A stretch of 6,045 bases of DNA from assembly GCA_023145555.1 (NCBI GenBank), contig JAGLDO010000140.1:1-6045 (forward strand), given 5' to 3'. Made by a program: the position numbers and the translations under genes. Below, piece after piece: positions 1 through 5,956 of the stretch. The first letter of the stretch is position 1. Each line of letters opens with the position of its first letter. The notes beneath the pieces were generated by a model. It did no database searches. It saw only the letters and a program-made list of their open reading frames with translations, and was not told where the DNA came from. Source of the stretch: Bacteroidales bacterium. Its GTDB lineage: Bacteria > Bacteroidota > Bacteroidia > Bacteroidales > B39-G9.

Positions 1-249
1 CTGGAAGATATAACAAAAAACATTAAGGATTACAATATTTTTGAAGAAACTATTACTTCAATAAATAACGAATTGAACTCGATTTCAAATTCTTTGAGTA
101 ATTTTAATCAAAGCAGTAATGAAAAAACAGAATATTTTGAAAATTACTCAACAAAAGAAGAAAGAAATATTCATGACAAGGTCGTTAATAATGAAGATAA
201 TTTTGGTGAAGAACATAAAACTGCAGGAAATGATGTTGAACTATTTTAA
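1..249 (+). CDS. C-terminal fragment of an unidentified, possibly receptor-like protein
   Basis: An open frame runs from the first base of the window to a TAA at 247-249, giving the last 82 residues of a protein whose start lies outside. The first 35 or so residues look helical, with regularly spaced hydrophobics (LEDITKNIKDYNIF, then SINNELNSISNSLSNF). The remainder is a polar, Asn/Glu/Lys-rich, probably disordered tail ending in NDVELF. A coiled-coil end followed by a flexible acidic tail ending in Phe is also how the receptor at 3969-5951 finishes, so an upstream methyl-accepting receptor is one possibility. A CheZ-like or other coiled-coil chemotaxis protein is another. No diagnostic domain lies in this fragment, so the function is inferred only from shape and context. 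Twelve bases separate it from the STAS gene, which suggests co-transcription. I am confident that it is coding and unsure what it is. Confidence 0.7.
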   Translation: MEDITKNIKDYNIFEETITSINNELNSISNSLSNFNQSSNEKTEYFENYSTKEERNIHDKVVNNEDNFGEEHKTAGNDVELF

Positions 250-261
250 ATAAAAAAATAT

Positions 262-582
262 ATGTCAGACTTTAAATTAATTCAAAATTCAGATAAAAAA
301 AACAAGATTTCTAATATTGAAATTCAAGGTAATTTGACAATTAAAAACAGCGATAGCTTAAAAAAGAAATTAATTGAAAGTGAGGAGAAATATAATGAGT
401 TAAATATTACGCTTAAAGATATAGAAAAAATAGATGTTTCTGCCATTCAATTATTCTATTCTCTTAAAAAAAATTGTAACGAAAAAAATAAAAAAATAAT
501 ATTTAACACTCATTTTTCTGATGAAATATCTGAATTATTAAAACATTCGGGCTTAGATAAAATTTTTATAAATAATAATTAA
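262..582 (+). CDS. STAS-domain protein (SpoIIAA/MlaB-like)
   Basis: This 106-residue protein is essentially one STAS domain. An N-terminal strand region (IEIQGNLTIKNS, about residues 19-30) is followed by a helix, then the strand LNITLKDIEKIDVSAIQLF (47-65), where the phosphorylation loop of the family sits. The SpoIIAA pattern Asp-Ser-Ser-Gly is here Asp58-Val59-Ser60-Ala61, so the second serine, the phosphorylated one in SpoIIAA, is kept. The end (EISELLKHSGLDKIF, 88-102) is the usual closing helix and strand. STAS proteins act as phosphorylation-switched partners in anti-sigma pathways or as subunits of transport systems. No serine kinase or phosphatase gene is visible here, so its role beside cheY and cheA is open; a scaffold or signalling adaptor is inference. 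It lies 12 bases after the previous stop and 8 bases before cheY. The ATG at 262 has no Shine-Dalgarno sequence. Confidence 0.86.
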   Translation: MSDFKLIQNSDKKNKISNIEIQGNLTIKNSDSLKKKLIESEEKYNELNITLKDIEKIDVSAIQLFYSLKKNCNEKNKKIIFNTHFSDEISELLKHSGLDKIFINNN

Positions 583-590
583 TTAAAATC

Positions 591-956
591 ATGAGTAAAA
601 AAATTCTAATTGTTGACGATTCTGAAAGCATAAGAGAAATTGTAAGCTTCACTCTCGAAAATGCCGGACATGATGTAGTTAAAGCTATTGACGGACAAGA
701 TGCTTTAACATTCTTAAATGGGGATAATTTTGATTTAATTATTACTGATTTACACATGCCAAATATGAATGGAATAGAACTGATAAAAAAAATTCGTAAA
801 AGCGAACCATACAAATTTACACCTATTTTATTTTTAACAACAGAATCTCAAACCGAAAAAAAAATGGAAGCAAAAAACGCAGGTGCTACCGGTTGGATTG
901 TAAAACCATTTATGCCTGCAAAACTTCTCGAAGCTGTTAATAAAGTTACGAGATAA
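591..956 (+). CDS. cheY: CheY-type single-domain response regulator
   Basis: The product is a 121-residue stand-alone receiver domain with no output domain, as expected for a chemotaxis regulator that works by binding a target such as a motor switch. All key positions are present: the acidic pair Asp9-Asp10 (LIVDDSES) for metal binding, the phosphoacceptor Asp53 (LIITDLHMPNMNG), the switch threonine Thr83 (FLTTESQ) and the invariant Lys105 (GWIVKPF). The residue equivalent to the E. coli CheY switch tyrosine (Tyr106) is Trp102, still aromatic. Glu85 occupies the place of E. coli Glu89. It should receive phosphate from the P1 domain of CheA, encoded 21 bases downstream. The gene begins 8 bases after the STAS stop with no evident Shine-Dalgarno sequence, and the start matches the normal receiver N-terminus. 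This cluster shows no flagellar gene, so the output could be flagellar, gliding or non-motile. Confidence 0.94.
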   Translation: MSKKILIVDDSESIREIVSFTLENAGHDVVKAIDGQDALTFLNGDNFDLIITDLHMPNMNGIELIKKIRKSEPYKFTPILFLTTESQTEKKMEAKNAGATGWIVKPFMPAKLLEAVNKVTR

Positions 957-977
957 ATAATTAACGCCATTCTGCTC

Positions 978-3044
978 ATGAAAGAATTTAAAAACAAATT
1001 TATTGATGAAGCTAAAGAACTGATTCAGGACTTGGAAAAAGCCCTTTTGGCATTAGAAAAGAATCCTTCAGATAGTGATATTATTGAGAAAATTTTCAGA
1101 ATTATGCATTCTCTTAAAGGTGAAGGTTCTATGTTTGGATTCGAAACTATTAGCAAGTTTACTCATAACCTTGAGAATGTTTATGACCTTATTCGCAATA
1201 AAAAAATAAAAGTTAATAAAGACATATTAGATATAACCCTTGAATCTGTCGATGTTTTACGTAATCTGTTAGAAGAAAATAAGGATGAGAAAAATGTAAA
1301 TAATTCTATAATAGATATTAACAATAGAATACAAAAAATTATTTCCGTCAATACCGAAAACAATAACACAAAAGAGCAACAAAACTTATCAATAATTGAA
1401 GATATTGAACAGACTGAAAAAGTTAAAACTTATTACGTTTCATTTAAACCAAAAAAAGACATTCTAAAAACAGGTTCAAATCCCATTTTTTTATTAGATG
1501 ATCTTTCTGCACTTGGCAATTGTAAAGTATTTCCTCATTTTGAAAACATTCCCGATATTAATACTTTAAATCCCTCAAATTGTTATATTTATTGGGATAT
1601 CTTTATGGCATCAAATAAAGGAATAAATACCATTATTGATGTTTTTCTCTTTGTTGACAATTTGGCAACAATTGAAATACATAAAATATCAGATATAAAT
1701 CTTTTTAATGAAACATCATTTATTGGAATAATAAAAGAAACAATTAAGTCAGAAAGAAAAATTAACATTGACCAACTTACAGATTTAACACGCGAATTAG
1801 AAATTATTTTCACAGAAAAAGATAGCAAAAAGAAACGAAATACAGGATTAGCAAAAACAGCAGACTCAAAAATATCAAGTATTAGAGTTTCTTCACAAAA
1901 ATTAGATTCGTTAATAAACAGAGTAAGCGAACTAATTACTATTCAAGCACATTTAAGTTTATTTGCAAATCAAAATAAAAACACTGAATTAGAAGCAATT
2001 ACCGAAGAAATGGAAAAAATTTCTCGTGATTTGCGTGATGATATTTTTAGTATTAGACTAATACCACTCGAGACTTCAATAACTCGATTTTATCGTTTAG
2101 TTCGTGAATTATCTAATAAACTTAAAAAAGATATAATATTAAAAACCGAAGGTACTGACACTGAATTAGATAAAAATATATTAGAAGGTATAACCGAACC
2201 GTTAATGCACATTATGCGAAACAGCATTGACCATGGAATAGAAGATGCTGAGACAAGAATTAAAGCAGGCAAACCCAAACAAAGTACTATAACTTTAAAA
2301 GCTTTCTATTCAGGAACAAATATTTTTATTCAAGTTATTGATGATGGTGCCGGTATTGATATTAATAAAATTAAACAATCTGCAATTGCCAAAGGTTTTA
2401 TCAATAAAAATAACAATCTCAATAATCAAGAAATATTAAATCTTATTTTTAAATCAGGGTTTACCACTTCACAAGCTGTTACAGACATTTCCGGAAGAGG
2501 TGTAGGAATGGATGTTGTTAAACAAAAAATTACCGAAATTCGTGGTGAGGTTGATATTGAATCTACGATTGGCAAAGGAACTACTATTACAATTAAGTTA
2601 CCTCTAACATTATCAATAATTGAAGGCTTATTAATGAAAATTGAAGATACTTTGTTTATTATTCCAATATCTTCAATAGAAAAAATTTATCAAGTTGAAC
2701 ATACTAAATTAGTTAATACATTTAATAATATTGTTACTGTCAATAACACTCAATTTCCTTTTTATTATTTAAGAGAAGAGTTCGACTTTCCCGAAACAAC
2801 TTTAGAAACAGAACAACTGATTATTGTTAAATATAAGGAAAAAAAGATTGGTTTAATTGTTGACAATGTTATTGGCGAATATCAAGCGGTTTTAAAACCA
2901 CTTGGATCTTTTTTTAAAGACAATGAAATTATTTCAGGTTCTTCAATTCTAGGTGATGGTACAGTTGCACTTGTGCTTGATACGTCTAAGATAATTTATA
3001 AATTTTCAAATTATAATAAAAAATTTAATTCAACAACAGTTTGA
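978..3044 (+). CDS. cheA: Chemotaxis histidine kinase CheA
   Basis: This 688-residue cytoplasmic kinase has the full CheA layout. P1 (about 1-105) is an Hpt domain with phosphorylatable His44 in IMHSLKGEGSMFG. A polar linker (105-148) leads to a P2-like region (about 150-260) that starts TYYVSFKPKKD and includes NPSNCYIYWDIFM. A charged linker (280-298) precedes P3, the dimerisation helices (about 300-365, SSQKLDSLINRVSELI). P4 (about 366-545) is the ATP-binding domain: N box with His411 and Asn415 (HIMRNSIDHGIE), G1 box DDGAGID (455-461), F box FKSGFTTS (491-498), G2 box GRGVGMDVV (506-514) and G3 GKGTTITIKLPLTL (532-545). P5 (about 546-676) is the CheW-like regulatory domain, with IGLIVDNVIGEYQAVLKPLG (624-643). 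The kinase should autophosphorylate on His44 under receptor control and pass phosphate to the neighbouring CheY. No key residue is missing. The P2-like segment is not the short ferredoxin-like P2 of E. coli. The gene ends in TGA and is followed by 345 non-coding bases before cheW. Confidence 0.97.
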   Translation: MKEFKNKFIDEAKELIQDLEKALLALEKNPSDSDIIEKIFRIMHSLKGEGSMFGFETISKFTHNLENVYDLIRNKKIKVNKDILDITLESVDVLRNLLEENKDEKNVNNSIIDINNRIQKIISVNTENNNTKEQQNLSIIEDIEQTEKVKTYYVSFKPKKDILKTGSNPIFLLDDLSALGNCKVFPHFENIPDINTLNPSNCYIYWDIFMASNKGINTIIDVFLFVDNLATIEIHKISDINLFNETSFIGIIKETIKSERKINIDQLTDLTRELEIIFTEKDSKKKRNTGLAKTADSKISSIRVSSQKLDSLINRVSELITIQAHLSLFANQNKNTELEAITEEMEKISRDLRDDIFSIRLIPLETSITRFYRLVRELSNKLKKDIILKTEGTDTELDKNILEGITEPLMHIMRNSIDHGIEDAETRIKAGKPKQSTITLKAFYSGTNIFIQVIDDGAGIDINKIKQSAIAKGFINKNNNLNNQEILNLIFKSGFTTSQAVTDISGRGVGMDVVKQKITEIRGEVDIESTIGKGTTITIKLPLTLSIIEGLLMKIEDTLFIIPISSIEKIYQVEHTKLVNTFNNIVTVNNTQFPFYYLREEFDFPETTLETEQLIIVKYKEKKIGLIVDNVIGEYQAVLKPLGSFFKDNEIISGSSILGDGTVALVLDTSKIIYKFSNYNKKFNSTTV

Positions 3045-3083
3045 GATTTAAGATTGACATATAAATGAATGATTATATAATGT
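3045..3083. other. Short AT-rich spacer after cheA
   Basis: This is the stretch between the cheA stop and the inverted-repeat element. I see no clear Rho-independent terminator in it (no GC-rich stem followed by a T run) and no open frame of note. Confidence 0.5.
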
Positions 3084-3234
3084 AATTAGTGCCGGCACGA
3101 AAACACGTAAAATTTTAGTTGTGCTATCATTTCGAACGAAGTGAAAAATCTCATTCAACTTATATACACTATGTTACGAAATTTCTCCTTTTAGTCAAAA
3201 TGACAATATGGACGTTTTCGTGCAAACACTAATT
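3084..3234. repeat. 151-base element with terminal inverted repeats (MITE- or REP-like)
   Basis: The left end (3084-3104) reads AATTAGTG, CCG, GCACGAAAAC. The right end (3214-3234), read on the other strand, is AATTAGTG, TTT, GCACGAAAAC, so 18 of 21 positions match around one three-base mismatch block. Inside lies a second, weaker inverted repeat: 3125-3152 (TATCATTTCGAACGAAGTGA...) against 3178-3205 read in reverse, with about 19 of 28 matching. The centre is an AT-rich loop (3153-3177). The terminal AATT is palindromic, so it could equally be a 4-base target-site duplication flanking shorter AGTG...CACT ends. There is no room for a transposase, so if mobile it is non-autonomous. Transcribed from cheA, the element would fold into a long imperfect hairpin that could affect transcription or mRNA processing before cheW; that effect is inference. 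Confidence 0.72.
3125..3205. repeat. Nested inverted repeat with a TCATTTCGAACGAAG core
   Basis: The left arm is 3125-3152 and the right arm 3178-3205, separated by 25 bases. The arms are diverged copies of one sequence, with the TCATTT/AAATGA ends best preserved. The core resembles TCATTTCGA(G/A)CGAAG(C/T)GA-type interspersed repeats that I recall from many Bacteroidota genomes. That recognition is from memory and was not checked against a database. Confidence 0.55.
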
Positions 3235-3389
3235 AAAAACTTGAAATTGGAAATTAGAAAGTGATTACAATTAATTAATCCAAATCTTTCGGGTCTTTTA
3301 AGCTCCGGAAAACCTCAACAACTTAACAATGAATTTTTCGTGTTAATTCGCGAAATTAGTGTCTAAAAATTTAATAATAAAATAAAACT
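3235..3389. other. Non-coding leader of cheW built from repeat fragments
   Basis: No plausible gene lies here. The segment contains three imperfect 7-base units (GAAATTG, GAAATTA, GAAAGTG; 3243-3263), a possible weak hairpin (TTTCGGG near 3286 against CCGGAAA near 3314), and a TTCGTG-type repeat block listed separately. I looked for the Bacteroidota promoter pattern (TTTG, then TAnnTTTG) and found no good match. A sigma70-like TTGAAA at 3241-3246 with TACAAT at 3266-3271 has a 19-base spacer and is weak. Whether cheW has its own promoter here cannot be decided from the sequence. Confidence 0.45.
3337..3363. repeat. Triple degenerate TTCGTG-type repeat
   Basis: Three adjacent related units are visible: TTCGTGTTAA (3337-3346), TTCGCGAAA (3347-3355) and TTAGTGTC (3356-3363). 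The junction contains the perfect 8-base palindrome TTCGCGAA (3347-3354). The last unit shares AATTAGTGT with the outer ends of the 151-base element. The pattern resembles a short interspersed sequence I associate with Bacteroidota intergenic regions, from memory. Confidence 0.5.
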
Positions 3390-3427
3390 ATGGATGAAAA
3401 AACTACAACTGCAAAAACTATGGATGA
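3384..3427 (+). repeat. 14-base direct repeat carrying two in-frame cheW start codons
   Basis: AAAACTATGGATGA occurs at 3384-3397 and again, identically, at 3414-3427, exactly 30 bases apart and therefore in frame. Each copy contains an ATG (3390 and 3420) in the cheW frame and in the same local context. The conserved CheW domain starts after both (SYLVFQIG, residue 16 from the first ATG), so domain homology does not decide between them. Confidence 0.8.
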
Positions 3428-3932
3428 TTTAAATTCATATCTTGTTTTTCAAATTGGCAACGAGCTTTTTTCTACGAACGTTGGTAAAGTTCTTGAAATT
3501 CAAGAATTGGTTAAAATTACCAAAGTGCCAAAAACACCCGATTACATTATAGGTGTAATTAATCTTCGCGGTGGTGTTTTACCTGTTATCGACAGCCGAA
3601 TAAAATTCGGTATGCAACCCACAGAATTTACTGTTAACACTTGTATTATTGTTATGGAAACTAATATTGATAATAATACGGTTCAAGTTGGATCTTTGGT
3701 TGATTCTGTTCACTCTGTTATTGAAGTGGAGAAAGAGGATATTCTACCACCTCCCGGCATAGGAAGTAAATTCCAATCTGAATTTATAAATGGTATGATT
3801 AAAATCGATGACAAATTTATAATTCTGCTTAATATTGATAAAGTATTCTCATCAACAGAACTTATTAATATTAAAGATATTATGTCGAAACAAAAAGATA
3901 ATAAAGTAAAGAAAACAGAAAAAAAACAATAA
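3390..3932 (+). CDS. cheW: CheW coupling protein
   Basis: This 180-residue single CheW domain would link receptors to the CheA P5 domain in the signalling array. The fold begins at SYLVFQIGNELFSTNVGKV (residues 16-34). The diagnostic block GVINLRGGVLPVIDSR (55-70) follows, including Arg60 and Gly61 of the conserved NLRG. Then come VGSLVDSVHSVIEV (100-113), the PPPGIG turn (120-125) and the closing strand KFIILLNIDKVF (142-153). The last 25 residues are a Lys-rich tail (MSKQKDNKVKKTEKKQ) beyond the domain. I chose the ATG at 3390. An in-frame ATG at 3420, in an identical 14-base context, would remove only ten polar residues. Neither start has a Shine-Dalgarno sequence. The gene is separated from cheA by 345 bases of repeat-rich DNA but from the receptor gene by only 36 bases, so it probably shares a transcript with the receptor. 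Confidence 0.96.
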   Translation: MDEKTTTAKTMDDLNSYLVFQIGNELFSTNVGKVLEIQELVKITKVPKTPDYIIGVINLRGGVLPVIDSRIKFGMQPTEFTVNTCIIVMETNIDNNTVQVGSLVDSVHSVIEVEKEDILPPPGIGSKFQSEFINGMIKIDDKFIILLNIDKVFSSTELINIKDIMSKQKDNKVKKTEKKQ

Positions 3933-3955
3933 ACATAAACTTATAAAATTTAAAC

Positions 3956-3961
3956 AGGAGG
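3956..3961 (+). promoter_or_regulatory. Strong Shine-Dalgarno site of the receptor gene
   Basis: AGGAGG lies 7 bases before the ATG at 3969, an ideal spacing. No other gene in the window has a comparable site; the others start after plain A/T-rich sequence. It fixes the receptor start and suggests different translation efficiency for this gene. Confidence 0.85.
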
Positions 3962-3968
3962 AAAAAAA

Positions 3969-5951
3969 ATGAAATGGAAAAATTTAAGAATAGGACCAAA
4001 ATTAGTTATTGGATTCTCAATGATTATTATCATGGCTTTAATTATTGGACTTGTTGGATTGGATGCTTTAAATTCTATACAAAAAGGTACTAAAAAAACA
4101 GAATATGCTGTACTTATTAACAATAATGTATTAACCGCCAGAACCCATGAAAAAGATTACATAATTAATCATGATGAAGCATCACTAAAACATGCTGATG
4201 AAATAAAGAAAGCCATCTTTAATGACATTGAAAATTTACAAACTACTTTTAAAGACCAAAATAAACTCAACCAGACAGAAGTCATTAAACAATATGCCGA
4301 CAACTATTACAATGCATTTTATGAATATGTAAGATTATATAAAGAAGATTACACATTAAATTTACAAAAATCTGTTAAAGAAGGAGAAAAAAATCTTCAA
4401 ATTATAGATGAATTAAAATCTTCATTAAATAATAAAACACTTAATAATTTAAAAAATAATGTTGAATCTGATATAATAACTCAAGATATTCAAGCAACAA
4501 CACAAGTTTATAATATTCAAGAGCTATTTGCAAAAATTCGTATTTTGTCTAATGACTACCTAATAAATCATGATGCAAAAACAAATGAAAGAATAATTGA
4601 AAATTTAGATAAATTATTTAAAATAATTGATGAGACTAAACCCTTAGTTTCGGAAAAATCTAATTCTGAAAAATTAGAAAATATATCAAACTCTGTAAAA
4701 AATTACAATAATGCCATTAAAAATTTAGCTGATGTCATTAAATTACAAAACGAACAAAAGAATAAAATGGTAGTTTCTGCTAAAGATTTTTTTGTCAATT
4801 CAAGAAAATTAATGATGGAGCTAAAAGTTGAAATGTATGCAATTGGAACTCGTGCCGTCTCACTGATAATATTATTTGCAATTTTTGGAATTCTTCTTGG
4901 AATATTTATAACTATAATAATCACTCATTCAGTTAGAGTAGGAATACAAAAAAGTGTAGCAATTGCAAATAAAATAGCCGAAGGAGATTTAACCGTAGAA
5001 GTTGATGATGAATTAATAAAACAAAAAGATGAAATTGGTATGTTATACAATGCATTAAATAATATGGTTAACAAATTAAAAGAAATAATTAATGACATTA
5101 TAGAAGGATCTGAAAACATACTAGCTGCCGGCGAACAAATGAGTTCAACATCACAAGAGGTGTCGCAAGGCGCATCAGAACAAGCATCTTCAACAGAAGA
5201 AGTATCATCGTCAATGGAAGAAATGGCTGCAAATATTCAACAAAACACAGATAATTCTCAACAAACAGAAAAAATTGCTATTACATCATCAGAAGGAATG
5301 AGCAAAGTTAAAGAAGCTTTCGATGATAGTTTAATATCAATACGTGAGATTGCAGACAAAATTTCAATAATTGATGAGATAGCTTTTCAAACAAATATTT
5401 TAGCATTAAATGCTGCTGTTGAAGCTGCCAGAGCAGGTGAATACGGCAAAGGATTTGCAGTTGTCGCTTCCGAAGTGCGTAAACTTGCAGAACGAAGTAA
5501 AACTGCAGCACAAGAAATTGATGTATTATCAAAATCAAGTCTTTCTGTTTCTGAAAAATCAGAAGAGATGATGAAAAAAATAATTCCGGAAGTTGACAAA
5601 ACGACAAAGCTTGTTCAGGAAATTACAGCTGCAAGTATTGAACAAAACTCAGGTGCAGATCAAATTAACAATGCAATACAACAGCTAAATCAAGTTGTTC
5701 AACAAAATGCAGCAGCTTCTGAAGAAATTGCTTCCGGTTCTGAAGAATTATCAAGCCAAGCTCAACAACTTGCTGATGTTGTTTCTTTCTTTAATGTAAA
5801 TAAGAATAAAAAAAAGAACCATAATAAAACAAAGAAATTGAAACATGTTAATATATCACATATTGACAACAAAAACGGAAATTTAAACAAAGGAGTACAT
5901 CTTAACATGTATGAAGATGACCAAAAAGATAATGAATTTGAAAAATTTTAA
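3969..5951 (+). CDS. Methyl-accepting chemotaxis receptor with a two-module helical sensor domain
   Basis: The product is a 660-residue inner-membrane receptor. TM1 spans about residues 11-31 (KLVIGFSMIIIMALIIGLVG) and TM2 about 294-319. Between them lies a sensor domain of about 260 residues, predicted helical, where a motif recurs: DYIINHD (63-69) and DYLINHD (196-202), each a few residues after an arginine (Arg58, Arg191). Size and duplication fit the HBM (helical bimodular) family, whose member McpS of Pseudomonas putida binds TCA-cycle acids; the ligand here is unknown. A HAMP domain follows (about 317-371), with KIAEGDLTVEV. The signalling hairpin (about 375-608) has its tip at IAFQTNILALNAAVEAARAG and EYGKGFAVVASEVRKLAERS (471-510). 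Likely methylation pairs are Glu410-Glu411, Glu417-Glu418, Glu585-Glu586 and Glu592-Glu593. A polar Lys/Asn-rich tail (609-655) ends in EFEKF, which fits the x-aromatic-x-x-aromatic CheR/CheB tethering motif. The preceding AGGAGG supports the start. Confidence 0.96.
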   Translation: MKWKNLRIGPKLVIGFSMIIIMALIIGLVGLDALNSIQKGTKKTEYAVLINNNVLTARTHEKDYIINHDEASLKHADEIKKAIFNDIENLQTTFKDQNKLNQTEVIKQYADNYYNAFYEYVRLYKEDYTLNLQKSVKEGEKNLQIIDELKSSLNNKTLNNLKNNVESDIITQDIQATTQVYNIQELFAKIRILSNDYLINHDAKTNERIIENLDKLFKIIDETKPLVSEKSNSEKLENISNSVKNYNNAIKNLADVIKLQNEQKNKMVVSAKDFFVNSRKLMMELKVEMYAIGTRAVSLIILFAIFGILLGIFITIIITHSVRVGIQKSVAIANKIAEGDLTVEVDDELIKQKDEIGMLYNALNNMVNKLKEIINDIIEGSENILAAGEQMSSTSQEVSQGASEQASSTEEVSSSMEEMAANIQQNTDNSQQTEKIAITSSEGMSKVKEAFDDSLISIREIADKISIIDEIAFQTNILALNAAVEAARAGEYGKGFAVVASEVRKLAERSKTAAQEIDVLSKSSLSVSEKSEEMMKKIIPEVDKTTKLVQEITAASIEQNSGADQINNAIQQLNQVVQQNAAASEEIASGSEELSSQAQQLADVVSFFNVNKNKKKNHNKTKKLKHVNISHIDNKNGNLNKGVHLNMYEDDQKDNEFEKF

Positions 5952-5956
5952 TAATA

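Noticed and set aside
566..814. Minus-strand open frame of 82 codons over the STAS-cheY junction
   Set aside because: It is antisense to the well-supported cheY coding region, has no recognisable domain, and is explained by base composition.
3084..3234. Possible Rho-independent terminator for cheA
   Set aside because: The inverted repeats are long, imperfect and widely spaced, with no compact GC-rich stem and T run, so a repeat element fits better than a classical terminator.
3241..3271. Sigma70-like promoter (TTGAAA, TACAAT) before cheW
   Set aside because: The 19-base spacer is long, the sequence overlaps a simple 7-base repeat, and the presumed host group uses a different promoter consensus.
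3045..3389. CRISPR array or small RNA gene in the gap
   Set aside because: There are no regularly spaced identical repeats with unique spacers and no recognisable RNA family; the repeats are inverted or degenerate.
4703..5119. Two minus-strand open frames opposite TM2 and HAMP of the receptor
   Set aside because: They are antisense shadows without domain signatures; the hydrophobic look comes from the complement of AT-rich codons.
5308..5607. Minus-strand open frame of 99 codons opposite the receptor signalling domain
   Set aside because: It lies opposite a highly conserved receptor hairpin; its Leu/Gln-rich product is a shadow of the repetitive coiled-coil codons.
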